DNA from: Salinicola salarius
Lineage (GTDB): Bacteria > Pseudomonadota > Gammaproteobacteria > Pseudomonadales > Halomonadaceae
Direction: 5' to 3'
NCBI RefSeq assembly: GCF_003206135.1
Contig: NZ_PZJT01000008.1
Coordinates: 1 to 64,000, forward strand
Length of the DNA stretch: 64,000 nt
Of this stretch, positions 8,899 through 18,469 are shown in pieces; position 1 is the first letter of the stretch; every line of letters begins with the position of its first letter. The notes beneath the pieces were generated by a model. The model ran no database searches, had not been told where the DNA came from, and saw only the letters and a program-made list of their open reading frames with translations. The position numbers were made by a program, and so were the translations under genes.

Positions 8899-9489
8899 AT
8901 GACAAAGCCCACGGGTAGCTTCAACGCCAGGCTTCGCCGGCTCGACGCGCGCCAGCAGATCGCTTTCATGGCGGCGCTGAGCGAACGCCTGGTGCCCAAC
9001 TATGCGCTCTATGCCGGCATGAGCGGCCACGGCAATCCGAGCGTGATGAACAATGTGCTGGATCTGGTGTGGGAGCGGCTCAAGGTCGCCTCGGCCCGGA
9101 TCGACTTCGACAAGCAGGCCGAGAAACTGGCCGAGATCGAGCCGCCGGAGGACGACGACAGCTTCGGTGCGCGACGGGCAACGGAGAGCGTCATGGCGTT
9201 GACCACGTTGCTGGATGCCCTGCGCGGCGAAGCCCCGGAGGCCGCACTGGAGGTGAGCCGGGTTTCCCGCAACGGCGTACGCGCCTATATCGAAATGACC
9301 GAGGGCAGCGAGGACGCCGAGCGGCTCGACGCACTGTTCCGCGAGCACGAATTGATGCAGGACGAGCGCGATTTTCAGGACGCGGTGCTCGAAGCGCTCG
9401 AGGCCGATCCCCGGCTCGAAGATCTACGGGCGCTGCGTATCCTGGGGCGGAACCAGGGGATCAGCAATCTGGGGCTGAGCCTCGATTGA
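8899..9489 (+). CDS. DUF416 (YjaG) family protein
   Basis: A 196-residue soluble alpha-helical protein of the DUF416/YjaG family, whose role is unknown. Seen: FNARLRRLDARQQIAFMAAL, the ERLVPNYALYAG segment and a strongly acidic body. No catalytic motif or membrane segment is visible. It follows the ATL gene by 10 bases with an AGGAATTC ribosome site and is followed by 145 bases without a clear terminator. Confidence 0.82.
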   Translation: MTKPTGSFNARLRRLDARQQIAFMAALSERLVPNYALYAGMSGHGNPSVMNNVLDLVWERLKVASARIDFDKQAEKLAEIEPPEDDDSFGARRATESVMALTTLLDALRGEAPEAALEVSRVSRNGVRAYIEMTEGSEDAERLDALFREHELMQDERDFQDAVLEALEADPRLEDLRALRILGRNQGISNLGLSLD

Positions 9490-9634
9490 TCGGCGTCGAC
9501 CGGTTGTGGATAAGCTGGTCATGCCAGAGACTGTTGATAACGGCTTGTCGACGGAAAGACAGGAGCAAGGCGATTGGAGGCCGATAACAGCAATAGCGGC
9601 CGACGCGCGAGAATAACGTTCAAGGAGGAACATC

Positions 9635-10408
9635 ATGCAGAAACGCTGGTTGGTCGGTGGTCTGGCATTGGCGACAGTGATGCTGGCGGGTTGCCAGAGT
9701 CTGGGATGGAGCGGTGATGCGCTGCGCACCGAGCCGGTAGTGAAAAGCGTACACGAGCCCGACTGCGAGGGTGACGGCTGCGCCAACGTCAACGCCGCCT
9801 ACCTGCGCTTCCCCGAATCGCCGCAACTCTCCGACGAACTCGAACGGCGGCTGTTCGGCCTGGCGAGCGGGCTCAGCGATAGCCCCGACGGCAACGCCAT
9901 GGGGCAGTCCCGTTCTTTCGATGCCTTCGCCGATCAAGTGTTCGCGGCTGCCCGCAGCGCCCGCCAGGACGTGCCGGAACTGCCCGGCTTCGAGGCCGAT
10001 CTCAGGGCGGACATCGTGGCGGATCGCGACGACCTGCTGGTGATCGAGCTCGACGGTTATCTGTATAGCGGTGGTGCCCACGGCTTGCCGCTGACCTCCT
10101 ACATGGTGATCAGTCGCGACACGCAGCAGGTGGTGGATCTCGACGACATGCTGCTGCCGGGGCAGCGGCCGGCTTACGAGGCGGCGTTGAAGCGGGCGCA
10201 TCAGCGCTGGCTGAAGACCGACCAGGCCAGAGGATTATCGGAGATGCAGTGGCCGTTCGCGCTATCCGACAACGTGGCGCCGTTGGCGGACGGGCTGGCG
10301 GTGAAGTACCAGGTCTACGACCTGGCGCCGTACGCGGCGGGGCAGCCGCAGTTGATGATTCCCTACGCCGAGCTCGACGGTATCTTCCGGTCACGCTACC
10401 TGCCTTAA
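9635..10408 (+). CDS. RsiV-like (DUF3298/DUF4163) lipoprotein
   Basis: A 257-residue predicted lipoprotein. Seen: a signal peptide with lipobox MLAGC (Cys about residue 21), then a periplasmic domain with the RsiV/DUF3298 pattern: a first half around YLRFPESPQLSDELERRLFG and a second half with GYLYSGGAHGLPLTSYMV. The GGAHG motif is typical. In Bacillus RsiV a related domain senses lysozyme, but this protein has no anti-sigma segment, so only the fold is inferred. AAGGAGG precedes the ATG. Confidence 0.82.
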   Translation: MQKRWLVGGLALATVMLAGCQSLGWSGDALRTEPVVKSVHEPDCEGDGCANVNAAYLRFPESPQLSDELERRLFGLASGLSDSPDGNAMGQSRSFDAFADQVFAAARSARQDVPELPGFEADLRADIVADRDDLLVIELDGYLYSGGAHGLPLTSYMVISRDTQQVVDLDDMLLPGQRPAYEAALKRAHQRWLKTDQARGLSEMQWPFALSDNVAPLADGLAVKYQVYDLAPYAAGQPQLMIPYAELDGIFRSRYLP

Positions 10409-10428
10409 AAGCGTCCGCGTTGACGATG

Positions 10429-10468
10429 CGAAAGCGCCGCGACCCTATCGGGCCGCGGCGCTTTCGTC
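10429..10468. terminator. bidirectional intrinsic terminator
   Basis: A perfect 13-bp stem, CGAAAGCGCCGCG (10429-10441) with CGCGGCGCTTTCG (10454-10466), lies between the convergent RsiV-like gene and hisF. It can serve both strands. Confidence 0.75.
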
Positions 10469-10499
10469 GATCCGCTCTCGCGGCTCAGGCTCACAGCGC

Positions 10500-11273
10500 T
10501 CAGAGGCGCATTTCGATCCCGTGCTCGGCCATGTAGCGCTTGGCGTCCGGAATCGTGTACTCGCCGAAATGGAAGATGCTGGCGGCGAGCACCGCATCGG
10601 CGCCGCCTTCCTTGACGCCGGCTACCAGGTGATCGAGATTGCCGACGCCGCCGGAAGCGATCACCGGTACCTCGACGGCGTCGCTGATCGCGCGGGTCAC
10701 GCCGAGATCGAAGCCCACCTTGGTACCGTCACGGTCCATGCTGGTCAGCAGCAGTTCACCGGCGCCGTACTCGACCATCTTGCGTGCCCAGTCCACGGCG
10801 TCCAGCCCGGTCGGGCGGCGCCCGCCGTGAGTGAATATTTCCCAGCGCGGCGGCTCGCCCTCGGCACTGACCTTCTTGGCATCGATCGCCACCACGATGC
10901 ACTGGCTGCCGAAGCGTTCGGCGGCCTCGCGCACGAAATCCGGGTTGGTGACGGCGGCGGTGTTGATCGAGACTTTGTCCGCACCGGCATTGAGCATGGT
11001 GCGAATATCCTCGCAGCGACGAATGCCGCCGCCCACGGTTAGCGGAATGAACACCTCGCCGGCGATACGCTCGACCATCTCGACGGTGGTGCCGCGATCT
11101 TCATGACTGGCAGTGATGTCGAGAAAGGTGATCTCGTCGGCGCCCTGCTGGTTGTAGCGCTTGGCGATCTCGACCGGATCGCCGGCGTCGCGAATCCCCA
11201 CGAAATTGACGCCCTTGACCACGCGGCCGGCGTCGACGTCGAGACAGGGAATGATGCGTTTGGCCAGCGTCAT
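10500..11273 (-). CDS. hisF: imidazole glycerol phosphate synthase, cyclase subunit
   Basis: TIM-barrel subunit that uses ammonia from HisH to turn PRFAR into imidazole glycerol phosphate and AICAR. Seen: N-terminal [20 protein letters not shown] with the catalytic Asp11 equivalent (CLDVD), the phosphate loops [10 protein letters not shown] and [11 protein letters not shown], and [11 protein letters not shown]. Length 257 residues. Its start overlaps the hisA stop by 4 bases, so it is the last gene of the hisBHAF block. Confidence 0.96.
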   Translation of the reverse strand: MTLAKRIIPCLDVDAGRVVKGVNFVGIRDAGDPVEIAKRYNQQGADEITFLDITASHEDRGTTVEMVERIAGEVFIPLTVGGGIRRCEDIRTMLNAGADKVSINTAAVTNPDFVREAAERFGSQCIVVAIDAKKVSAEGEPPRWEIFTHGGRRPTGLDAVDWARKMVEYGAGELLLTSMDRDGTKVGFDLGVTRAISDAVEVPVIASGGVGNLDHLVAGVKEGGADAVLAASIFHFGEYTIPDAKRYMAEHGIEMRL

Positions 11274-12070
11274 GAGATGTCTCCCTTGGCGGCGTCGATC
11301 CCGTCACCACGCATCGAATCGCCCTGAATCGAATCGCCTTGAATCGAATCGCTCAGCGCTTGTGCCTCGGCGACGTCGAGCGAGCCCTCGTAGATGGCGC
11401 GGCCGGTAATGGCGCCGATGATGCCGCTGTCAGCGACCTTGGCCAGCGCACGAATGTCTTCCAGATCGGTCACGCCACCGGAGGCGATCACCGGCAGGCC
11501 GCCGTCGCGAGCCAGCTGCGCGGTGGCCTCGACGTTGACGCCCTGCATCATGCCGTCGCGGGCGATGTCGGTGTAGACGATCGAGGAGACGCCGTCATCG
11601 GCGAATCGCCTGGCCAGATCCACCGCCTTGACCGTGGACACCTCGGCCCAGCCGTCGGTGGCGACGAAGCCGTCGCGGGCGTCCAGGCCGACGATCACGT
11701 GGCCCGGGAACCGGCGACACATCTCGCCGACGAAGTCGGGTTCCTTGACCGCCTTGGTGCCGATGATCACGTAGCTGACCCCGGCAGCGAGATAGTGCTC
11801 GATGGTCTCGGCACTACGGATGCCGCCGCCGATCTGGATCGGCAGATCCGGATAGGCGCGGGCAATGGCCGTGACGGCGTCACCGTTGACCGGCTTGCCC
11901 TCGAAGGCGCCGTTGAGATCAACCAGGTGCAGCCGCCGCGCGCCGGCCTCGACCCAGCGTGCGGCCATCGCGACCGGATCGTCCCCGTAGGAGGTCGCAT
12001 CATCCATGCGGCCCTGTTTGAGGCGCACGCACTGGCCGTCCTTGAGATCGATGGCGGGAATCACCAGCAT
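11270..12070 (-). CDS. hisA: ProFAR isomerase
   Basis: 1-(5-phosphoribosyl)-5-[(5-phosphoribosylamino)methylideneamino]imidazole-4-carboxamide isomerase, a TIM barrel. Seen: [20 protein letters not shown] with catalytic Asp8, [27 protein letters not shown], and the second half [12 protein letters not shown] with [11 protein letters not shown]. The usual length is about 245 residues; this protein has 266. The extra C-terminal tail is encoded by a 15-base tandem repeat (DSIQG units), described separately. The tail overlaps the hisF start. Confidence 0.95.
   Translation of the reverse strand: MLVIPAIDLKDGQCVRLKQGRMDDATSYGDDPVAMAARWVEAGARRLHLVDLNGAFEGKPVNGDAVTAIARAYPDLPIQIGGGIRSAETIEHYLAAGVSYVIIGTKAVKEPDFVGEMCRRFPGHVIVGLDARDGFVATDGWAEVSTVKAVDLARRFADDGVSSIVYTDIARDGMMQGVNVEATAQLARDGGLPVIASGGVTDLEDIRALAKVADSGIIGAITGRAIYEGSLDVAEAQALSDSIQGDSIQGDSMRGDGIDAAKGDIS
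11315..11354. repeat. 15-bp tandem repeat in the 3' end of hisA
   Basis: Two near-identical 15-base units, CGAATCGCCCTGAAT (11315-11329) and CGAATCGCCTTGAAT (11330-11344), are followed by a partial third. Because the unit is a multiple of three it adds DSIQG repeats to the HisA tail without a frameshift. Confidence 0.85.
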
Positions 12071-12098
12071 GGCTTCGAATCCTTTGACTGTGAGTCGG

Positions 12099-12243
12099 TT
12101 AGGTGCTGTCCGAAAGTCGGCGAGCGATGACCAGATAAGGCAAAAATCGGCGAAAGAACGGAGTTTACGGAGGGTAAATGAGTATCTTGAGCCGATTTTT
12201 TAACGCCATATGGATGAGCGCAGCCACTTTTCGGATGGTGGCT
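12099..12243. repeat. MITE-like or REP-like element between hisH and hisA
   Basis: This non-coding block fills nearly the whole hisH-hisA gap and has nested symmetry. Its ends are imperfect inverted repeats (TAGGTGCTGTCCGAAAGT near 12100, against the complement of CACTTTTCGGATGGTGGCTA ending at 12244). Inside, AAAAATCGGC (12142-12151) pairs with GCCGATTTTT (12191-12200), and TTTAC (12164-12168) with GTAAA (12174-12178). The right end supplies the hisH stop codon. Such architecture fits a small non-autonomous repeat; copy number in the genome is unknown. Confidence 0.6.
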
Positions 12244-12883
12244 AGGGCGCCCAGTTGACGAAATTTTCCAGCAACCGCAGACCGTCCCCGGCGCTCTTCT
12301 CCGGATGGAACTGGACCGCGAAGACGGTACCGCGACCGGTGACCACGTGGGCATCGACGCCGGCGTAATCGGTGGTGCCGAAGATATCGGCATCGCTGGC
12401 GGCCTCGACGTAATAGCTGTGCACGAAGTAGAACCTCGCGCCGTCCTCGATGCCGTTCCACAGCGGATGCGGGTGATGCTGCGCCACGCGGTTCCAGCCC
12501 ATGTGCGGCACTTTCAGGCGCTCGCCTTCGGGCGTGGTCAGCTTGTGGCCGAAGTGACGCACGCGACCGGGGAGGAAGCCCAGGCAGTCGACGCCGCCGT
12601 TCTCCTCACTGCGATCGAACAGCATCTGCTGGCCGACGCAGATACCCAGCAGCGGCTTGGCCTGCTCCTCGAGCAGATCCTTGACCAGGCCTTCGAGCTC
12701 GGTGCGCTGCAACTCGCCCATGCAGTCGCGGATCGCGCCCTGGCCGGGCAGCACCAGGCGCGAGGCACCGCGAATCGAGCGCGGATCGCGGGTCACCATG
12801 ACGTTTTCATGGGTGACGTGCTCGAGCGCCTTGGCCACGGAGTGCAGGTTCCCCATTCCGTAATCGATCACGGCGATCGTCAT
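12242..12883 (-). CDS. hisH: imidazole glycerol phosphate synthase, glutamine amidotransferase subunit
   Basis: Supplies ammonia to HisF. Seen: MTIAVIDYGMGNLHSVAKAL start, nucleophile elbow LLGICVGQQMLF with Cys near residue 84, and the His/Glu pair in VQFHPEKSAGDGLRLL. It has 213 residues, starting at ATG 12883; the frame is open further but the extra part overlaps hisB. It ends abruptly with NFVNWAP at a stop codon that lies in the adjoining repeat element, though the C terminus looks complete. Confidence 0.95.
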   Translation of the reverse strand: MTIAVIDYGMGNLHSVAKALEHVTHENVMVTRDPRSIRGASRLVLPGQGAIRDCMGELQRTELEGLVKDLLEEQAKPLLGICVGQQMLFDRSEENGGVDCLGFLPGRVRHFGHKLTTPEGERLKVPHMGWNRVAQHHPHPLWNGIEDGARFYFVHSYYVEAASDADIFGTTDYAGVDAHVVTGRGTVFAVQFHPEKSAGDGLRLLENFVNWAP

Positions 12884-12923
12884 TGCGGTTTCCTCGCTGA
12901 TTCGGTGGTGGCGATGGACGGTA

Positions 12924-13517
12924 TCACAGGCTGCCTTTGGTCGACGGCATCTGGCCGGCCATGCGGGGGTCTTCCTCGACCGCGGCACGCAGCGCCCGGC
13001 CGAACGCCTTGAAGATGGTTTCCGCCTGATGGTGGGCGTTGAAGCCCTTGAGATTGTCGATGTGCAGCGTGACCTGGGCGTGATTGACGAAGCCCTGGAA
13101 GAACTCCCAGAACAGCTGCGTGTCCAGCCGGCCGATGGTCGCGCGGGTGAATTCGACATCCATGAACAGGCCCGAACGGCCGGAAAAATCGATCACCACG
13201 CGGGACAGCGCCTCGTCGAGCGGCACGTAGGCATGGCCGTAGCGACGAATGCCCCGCTTGTCGCCGATCGCCTGGGCGAAGGCCTGACCCAGGGTGATGC
13301 CGAGATCCTCGACGGTGTGGTGCTCGTCGATCTCGAGATCGCCCTTGGCATCGATCGTCAGGTCGATCATGCCGTGGCGAGCCACCTGATCCAGCATGTG
13401 GTCGAGGAAAGGAACCCCGGTCCGGCAATCCAGGCGGCCGCTGCCGTCCAGGTTGACCGTGACCGTGATCTGCGTCTCGTTGGTGTCGCGCGACACCGTG
13501 GCGATGCGCTCGGACAT
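12924..13517 (-). CDS. hisB: imidazoleglycerol-phosphate dehydratase
   Basis: Mn-dependent dehydratase for the sixth step of histidine synthesis; the monofunctional form of 197 residues, without the phosphatase domain of E. coli HisB. Seen: [25 protein letters not shown], and [16 protein letters not shown], which carry the metal-binding His residues. ATG 13517 matches the usual start. It is the first gene of the minus-strand hisBHAF block and is divergent from asmA. Confidence 0.95.
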   Translation of the reverse strand: MSERIATVSRDTNETQITVTVNLDGSGRLDCRTGVPFLDHMLDQVARHGMIDLTIDAKGDLEIDEHHTVEDLGITLGQAFAQAIGDKRGIRRYGHAYVPLDEALSRVVIDFSGRSGLFMDVEFTRATIGRLDTQLFWEFFQGFVNHAQVTLHIDNLKGFNAHHQAETIFKAFGRALRAAVEEDPRMAGQMPSTKGSL

Positions 13518-13807
13518 GCGTGGGGAATCTCCCGGTACGGTTGGCGAGAATCGGCCATTATAGTGAATCGAGCCCTGCATCCGCTACAATGGCGGTGTTT
13601 ATCAGGCGGCGATCTTCGCGCCGCCCACCGATCAGTCAGGCCGTTCTGCCGACAAGGAGATACAGGGGGCATGCCGGAAGCCACACAGCACGTCGAGTCG
13701 CATCATTCAGTCGTTCCCGGTAGGGCGATTCCCGGTCGCAAGGCGTGGCGGCGATGTACCGTTCATCGACCGCTGGCATCTGTCGATCACGCACAGGGAG
13801 GATGGGA

Positions 13808-16195
13808 ATGAAGGGGCTGTTCAGAACGCTGCTGGCGGCAGTCGGTGTCCTGGGGATTCTGGTCGTGGTGGCGGTTGTCTATATCACCACGTTCTTCGAT
13901 CCGAACGATCTCAAACCGCGCCTGATCGAGGCGGTTCGCGACCAGAGCGGCCTCGAGCTGCGTCTCGATGGCCCACTGTCGTGGTCCTTCTATCCGCGCA
14001 TCGGCGTCAGCGTCAAGGACGCCGAAGCCTGGCTCCCCGAGCAGTCCCGGGACGATGCCCCCTTCGTCGGCTTCGATAACGCCGAGGTCAGCGTGGCCTT
14101 TACGCCGCTGCTGACCGGCGATGTCTCGGTCGACGGCCTGATCCTCGATGGCATGCGCCTCAATCTCGCCCGCGATGCGCAGGGCCAGGGCAACTGGCAG
14201 GTGCTGCTGGATCGCCTGGCCGAGAACGATGGCCAGAAGGGGGCCGAGTCGTCGAAACAGGCTCAGCCAGAGAAATCGGAGAAAAAGGGCCCCGGCCTGA
14301 AGCCGGGCGCCGATCAGGCGGTGGCGTTCGACATCGCCAGCATCAAGGTCTCCAACAGTCAGGTGAATTACGTCGATCGGCAGAAACCGCTGGACATCAC
14401 GCTGGCCAACCTCAGTCTGCAAAGCAGCAACGTCAGCCCGCAATCCTCGTTCCCGATCCAGCTCTCCTTCGATGTCGAAGGTCGCCAGCCGGATGTGAAC
14501 GGCAATCTGCAGTTGAAGAGCCAGATGCGGATGGATCTCGGTGCCGGGCGCTACACCTTCGAGGGCGTGACGCTCAACGGCAAGGCGCAACTGCCGACAC
14601 TGGCCGAGCAGGCCCAGACGCTCAATCTGAAAATTGCCACGCTGGTCGCCGATACCCGGGCGAAACAGTACCGGGCCGACGACATTCAGCTTGCTGCCTC
14701 GCTCTACCATTCCGCCATGCAGGAAACACCGCTGTCGCTGGACCTTCAGGGCGATGCGGCGGCCGATCTCGAGGCCCAGACCGCCACGCTCGGTGACCTC
14801 GTTTTGACCGGCGACGATGGCCTGGACCTGAAAGGCAGCGTGAACGTCACGCAACTGAGCGACGCGCCACGCTATCAGGGCCGGATGGAACTGGCGCCGC
14901 TGTCGGTGCGGGACTGGCTGACGCGCTTCGGTATCGAGGTGAACAGCGCCGACGACGAGGCGCTCACAGCGCTGTCGCTGAGAGGACCGTTCTCAGGCGA
15001 TGCGCAACAGATCGACTTCGACGATCTGCAGATGACGCTGGATGAAACCCAACTGCGTGGCTCGCTGGGTGCCGCGTTCGACGGTCAGGCGCTGAATTTC
15101 GATCTTGCCGGCGATCGGCTCGATCTGGACCGCTATCTGGCACCGCGATCGCAGGACGCAGGCGGCGACGCGACGGGCGACGACGCCAAGGACACCGCCT
15201 GGCTCTCGGCGCTCGGTGTCGCGCCGGCGCTGGCCGCGGCCGAAGGCGCCGAGCTGCTTCCCGTCGACTGGCTCGCCGGGCTCGAGCAGGAAGGGCATCT
15301 GACGCTGGATTCCCTCAAGGTCAAGGGTATCGATCTGAGCGACGTCGAACTGGCCACCAGTGGCAGCGGCGGGCGTCAGCGCCTCGATTCCCTCAGCGCC
15401 AACCTCTACGACGGCGCGTTGCAGGCCTCCAGCGCGCTGGACCTGAGTCAGTCGCCGATCCGGCTCTCCTTCACCGAGCGCATGAACGGCGTCGATATCG
15501 CGCCGCTGTATCAGGGTTTCAGCGGCAAGACGTCACCGCTACGCGGCAAGCTCAACCTGCAGGGCGATTTCGATTCGCGGACCAACACGGTCGAAGGGCT
15601 CAAGCAGAATCTCGACGGCCAGGCTGCGCTGCGTGTCGACGACGGCGCCATGCTCGACGTCAATGTCTCGCGTCAGCTGTGCACGGCGGTCGCGACGCTG
15701 GAAGGGCGTGAATCGACCCGCGAATGGAGCGAGGACACCGCCTTCGATCGCCTGCAGGCCAGCGTGACGGTCGACAACGGCGTGGCGCACAACGACGATC
15801 TCGTCATCGCCATCCCGGGCATCGAGGTGACCGGCAAGGGTGACGTCAATCTGGTGACCAACCGTCTCGACTATCGCGCCGCGGCGCGCTTTACCGATAC
15901 TGCCGACGAGGCTGCCTGTGGCGTCAATCCGAGACTGGCCCGGATCGACTTCCCGATCCGCTGCCAGGGCAGCCTCGACGAGGCGCCAGGGCAGTGGTGC
16001 GGATTCGATCGCGAGGCGTTCCAGAGCTCCCTTGCCGAACTGGCCAGGGACGAGGCCAAGCGAAAGGCCGGCGAACGGATCGACGAAGAACTGGACAAGC
16101 AGCTCGACGACGAGACTCGCCAGAAGATCGACGAAAAGCTCGGAGACGGCGCGGCCGAGAAGCTGGGCAACAAGATTCGGGATATCTTCCAGTAA
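13808..16195 (+). CDS. AsmA family protein
   Basis: A 795-residue AsmA-like protein: one N-terminal membrane helix (GLFRTLLAAVGVLGILVVVA), then a long periplasmic beta-rich region with an N-terminal AsmA segment (residues about 25-150) and a C-terminal AsmA_2 segment with MNGVDIAPLYQGFSGK. AsmA-like proteins are bridge-like lipid-transfer proteins of the envelope. A charged Lys/Glu linker lies near residue 150-175, and an acidic/basic helical tail ends the protein. I prefer ATG 13808, 6 bases after GGGAGG, over 13802. Confidence 0.88.
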   Translation: MKGLFRTLLAAVGVLGILVVVAVVYITTFFDPNDLKPRLIEAVRDQSGLELRLDGPLSWSFYPRIGVSVKDAEAWLPEQSRDDAPFVGFDNAEVSVAFTPLLTGDVSVDGLILDGMRLNLARDAQGQGNWQVLLDRLAENDGQKGAESSKQAQPEKSEKKGPGLKPGADQAVAFDIASIKVSNSQVNYVDRQKPLDITLANLSLQSSNVSPQSSFPIQLSFDVEGRQPDVNGNLQLKSQMRMDLGAGRYTFEGVTLNGKAQLPTLAEQAQTLNLKIATLVADTRAKQYRADDIQLAASLYHSAMQETPLSLDLQGDAAADLEAQTATLGDLVLTGDDGLDLKGSVNVTQLSDAPRYQGRMELAPLSVRDWLTRFGIEVNSADDEALTALSLRGPFSGDAQQIDFDDLQMTLDETQLRGSLGAAFDGQALNFDLAGDRLDLDRYLAPRSQDAGGDATGDDAKDTAWLSALGVAPALAAAEGAELLPVDWLAGLEQEGHLTLDSLKVKGIDLSDVELATSGSGGRQRLDSLSANLYDGALQASSALDLSQSPIRLSFTERMNGVDIAPLYQGFSGKTSPLRGKLNLQGDFDSRTNTVEGLKQNLDGQAALRVDDGAMLDVNVSRQLCTAVATLEGRESTREWSEDTAFDRLQASVTVDNGVAHNDDLVIAIPGIEVTGKGDVNLVTNRLDYRAAARFTDTADEAACGVNPRLARIDFPIRCQGSLDEAPGQWCGFDREAFQSSLAELARDEAKRKAGERIDEELDKQLDDETRQKIDEKLGDGAAEKLGNKIRDIFQ

Positions 16196-16357
16196 GCCTG
16201 GTCAGCACTCAGCCTGGGCGCCGACGTCATGTCGGCGCCTTGTCATTCTGCTGGCGGATTGTCGCTTCGCTTCCGTCTTCCCATCCTGTTCATCACCTCG
16301 ACCCGGTCCCGTCGCATGGCGGGCCGGATCGTTTCCATCATTCCGAAGAGGTGCCGT

Positions 16358-17443
16358 TTGGCAGAAATAGCCCTGTCGGCCGAAGCCTTCCGCGAGCGCG
16401 TGTTCGACTGGTTCGACGCGCACGGCCGCAAGTCGTTGCCGTGGCAGTACGACAAGACGCCCTACCGGGTCTGGGTCTCGGAGATCATGCTCCAGCAGAC
16501 CCAGGTCGCCACCGTCATTCCCTACTTCGAGCGCTTCATGGCGCGCTTCCCGGATGTCCACGCACTGGCGCGAGCGCCCCAGGATGAGGTGCTGCACCTG
16601 TGGACCGGGCTGGGCTACTACGCCCGCGCCCGCAATCTGCACAAGGCCGCCAAGGTCGTCGTCGATGAGTACGACGGCGAATTCCCGACCCACGATCTCG
16701 AGGCGATGACCGCCTTGCCGGGGATTGGCCGCTCGACCGCTGGCGCGATCGTCAGCATCAGCACCGGCCGGCGTGCCGCGATTCTGGACGGCAACGTCAA
16801 GCGCGTGCTGGCCCGGCTGCATGCGGTGGAAGGCTGGCCCGGCAAGAACGACGTTCTCGCCCGGCTATGGGAGCTGGCGGAGCGCTACACGCCCTCGGAG
16901 CAGTTGCCGGACTACACTCAGGCAATGATGGATCTGGGGGCCATGATCTGCACGCGTGGCAAGCCGAGCTGCCTGCTGTGCCCGTTCGAGGATGTCTGCG
17001 TGGCGCATGCCCGGGGCGAGGAGCGCCTCTATCCCGGTTCCAAGCCCAGGCGCGAATTGCCGACGCGGCAGACACAGATGTTACTGTTGCAGGACGAGGC
17101 TGGCCGGGTGCTGCTGGAGCAGCGCCCGCCCAGCGGTCTGTGGGGCGGCCTGTGGGGCTTCCCCCAGTTCGATGGCGACAGCGAACTGCACGAGTGGCTG
17201 GAGCGGCACTGTCGAGGCGTTCATCTGGAAAGCGCCTGGCAGCCGTTCACCCACACTTTTACCCACTTCCGACTGGAGATCACGCCGCGACCGGCGCGGC
17301 TTCCGCACCGGAACGCCGCCACGGCGGTGGCCGAATCGAATCGGCAGTGGGTCGATCCCGCCGAGCCCGCCAGCATTGGCCTGGCGGCACCGGTCAAGGC
17401 GCTGCTGGCGACACTGGCCCAGACGCACGCACTCAACGCATGA
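16358..17443 (+). CDS. mutY: A/G-specific adenine glycosylase
   Basis: Removes adenine mispaired with 8-oxoguanine. Seen: [18 protein letters not shown] with the catalytic Glu, helix-hairpin-helix [12 protein letters not shown], catalytic Asp in [11 protein letters not shown], the [4Fe-4S] ligands in a C-x6-C-x2-C-x5-C pattern ([17 protein letters not shown]), and a C-terminal NUDIX-like domain with [14 protein letters not shown] 16358 follows GAAGAGG by 6 bases and fits homologue starts; ATG 16316 is an alternative. yggX follows 12 bases later, a common gammaproteobacterial pairing. Confidence 0.95.
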   Translation: MAEIALSAEAFRERVFDWFDAHGRKSLPWQYDKTPYRVWVSEIMLQQTQVATVIPYFERFMARFPDVHALARAPQDEVLHLWTGLGYYARARNLHKAAKVVVDEYDGEFPTHDLEAMTALPGIGRSTAGAIVSISTGRRAAILDGNVKRVLARLHAVEGWPGKNDVLARLWELAERYTPSEQLPDYTQAMMDLGAMICTRGKPSCLLCPFEDVCVAHARGEERLYPGSKPRRELPTRQTQMLLLQDEAGRVLLEQRPPSGLWGGLWGFPQFDGDSELHEWLERHCRGVHLESAWQPFTHTFTHFRLEITPRPARLPHRNAATAVAESNRQWVDPAEPASIGLAAPVKALLATLAQTHALNA

Positions 17444-17455
17444 CAGGAGGTTTTC

Positions 17456-17728
17456 ATGGCGCAGACCGTATTCTGCCGCAAGTATCAGCAGGAACTCGAA
17501 GCTCTGGCTTTCCCGCCGCTGCCCGGCGCCAAGGGCCAGGAGATCCAGCAGACCGTCTCCAAACGCGCCTGGGAGGAGTGGCAGGCGCTGCAGACTCGGC
17601 TGATCAACGAGAAGCACCTCAACATGCTGGAGCCGCAAGCTCGGGAGTATCTGATGACGCAGATGAACCGGTTTTTCGACAATCAGGAAACCGATCACGC
17701 CGAAGGATACGTGCCGCCCAGCCAGTGA
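17456..17728 (+). CDS. yggX: Fe(2+)-trafficking / oxidative damage protection protein
   Basis: A 90-residue YggX protein, which protects Fe-S enzymes and limits Fenton damage. Seen: the N-terminal VFCRKYQQELEALAFPPLPG with its conserved Cys, a central KRAWEEWQALQTRLINEK helix and the YLMTQMNRFF helix. GGAGG precedes the ATG. It is the second gene of the mutY-yggX operon. Confidence 0.95.
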   Translation: MAQTVFCRKYQQELEALAFPPLPGAKGQEIQQTVSKRAWEEWQALQTRLINEKHLNMLEPQAREYLMTQMNRFFDNQETDHAEGYVPPSQ

Positions 17729-17773
17729 ATTCCGGGCGGTGAAAAAAGAACTCATCTTTTTGAAATAAAAGGG

Positions 17774-17802
17774 TTGACCCCAAAACGGCTTGCTGGTTAA
17801 AT
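17774..17802 (+). promoter_or_regulatory. sigma-70 promoter of the tRNA operon
   Basis: TTGACC (17774-17779), a 17-base spacer and TTAAAT (17797-17802) stand 18 bases before tRNA-Phe. The GC-rich GCGTCCCC after the -10 box resembles a stringent-control discriminator. Confidence 0.75.
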
Positions 17803-17819
17803 GCGTCCCCGTTGGCGAG

Positions 17820-17895
17820 GGCCAGATAGCTCAGTTGGTAGAGCAGGGGATTGAAAATCCCCGTGTCGGCGGTTCGATTCCGTCTCTGGCCACCA
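17820..17895 (+). tRNA. tRNA-Phe (GAA)
   Basis: Full cloverleaf: acceptor GGCCAGA pairs with TCTGGCC, D arm GCTC/GAGC, anticodon stem GGGGA/TCCCC with loop TTGAAAA (anticodon GAA), T arm with TTCGATT, and encoded CCA. First gene of a three-tRNA operon. Confidence 0.96.
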
Positions 17896-17902
17896 TCAAT
17901 GC

Positions 17903-17977
17903 TGGGGTATCGCCAAGTGGTAAGGCACCGGTTTTTGGTATCGGCATGCGCAGGTTCGAATCCTGCTACCCCAGCCA
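17903..17977 (+). tRNA. tRNA-Gln (TTG)
   Basis: Acceptor TGGGGTA pairs with TACCCCA, discriminator G, encoded CCA. The anticodon loop TTTTGGT gives TTG. It lies 7 bases after tRNA-Phe. Confidence 0.95.
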
Positions 17978-17997
17978 TCGCTAACGTCTCTATGCTC

Positions 17998-18073
<76 letters not shown>

Positions 18074-18117
18074 GAGCTTAGAGATTGATTCATAAGGCTT
18101 TTTAAGCCTTACAAGAG

Positions 18118-18141
18118 ACCGCCCTTCAAGGCGGTTTTTTT
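18118..18141 (+). terminator. intrinsic terminator of the tRNA operon
   Basis: ACCGCC (18118-18123), loop CTTCAA and GGCGGT (18130-18135), then a run of T. A second small hairpin (AAGGCTTTTTAAGCCTT, 18094-18110) precedes it. Confidence 0.88.
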
Positions 18142-18469
18142 GTGCCTGCCAGTTTTGTCAGAAAGTTCTGTCAGCTCTGCCTGGCATGCCTATTCCTGTC
18201 GTTCCTACCTTGCCGCTCCAGCCGCGACATTCGACCGTGGCGCCCCCGTGAACTCGATGGCTGCTGGCTGCGTGACGGCCGGCTCTGCCTCGCACCTTGG
18301 CTATTGTTAACCTACTTTATCCAGGGAGCTAAATGAGGACGCTTATTCAGTTTGCGTTCAGGTGAGCCGCCTACCCTTTGATAAAGGGCTGGTTATCAGC
18401 GAAGGACTGGAACCCGCGGTCATTGTCTTTGGCCCAGGTTCGTTTGAATCAGCGACGCGAGGGATCCGC
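18142..18469 (+). other. leader region of the Complex I-like operon
   Basis: A 328-base gap before the operon. It holds a possible 10-codon leader ORF (ATG 18333 to TGA 18365, reading MRTLIQFAFR) with AGGGAGC five bases upstream. No convincing operator is visible. The leader ORF is speculative. Confidence 0.35.
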
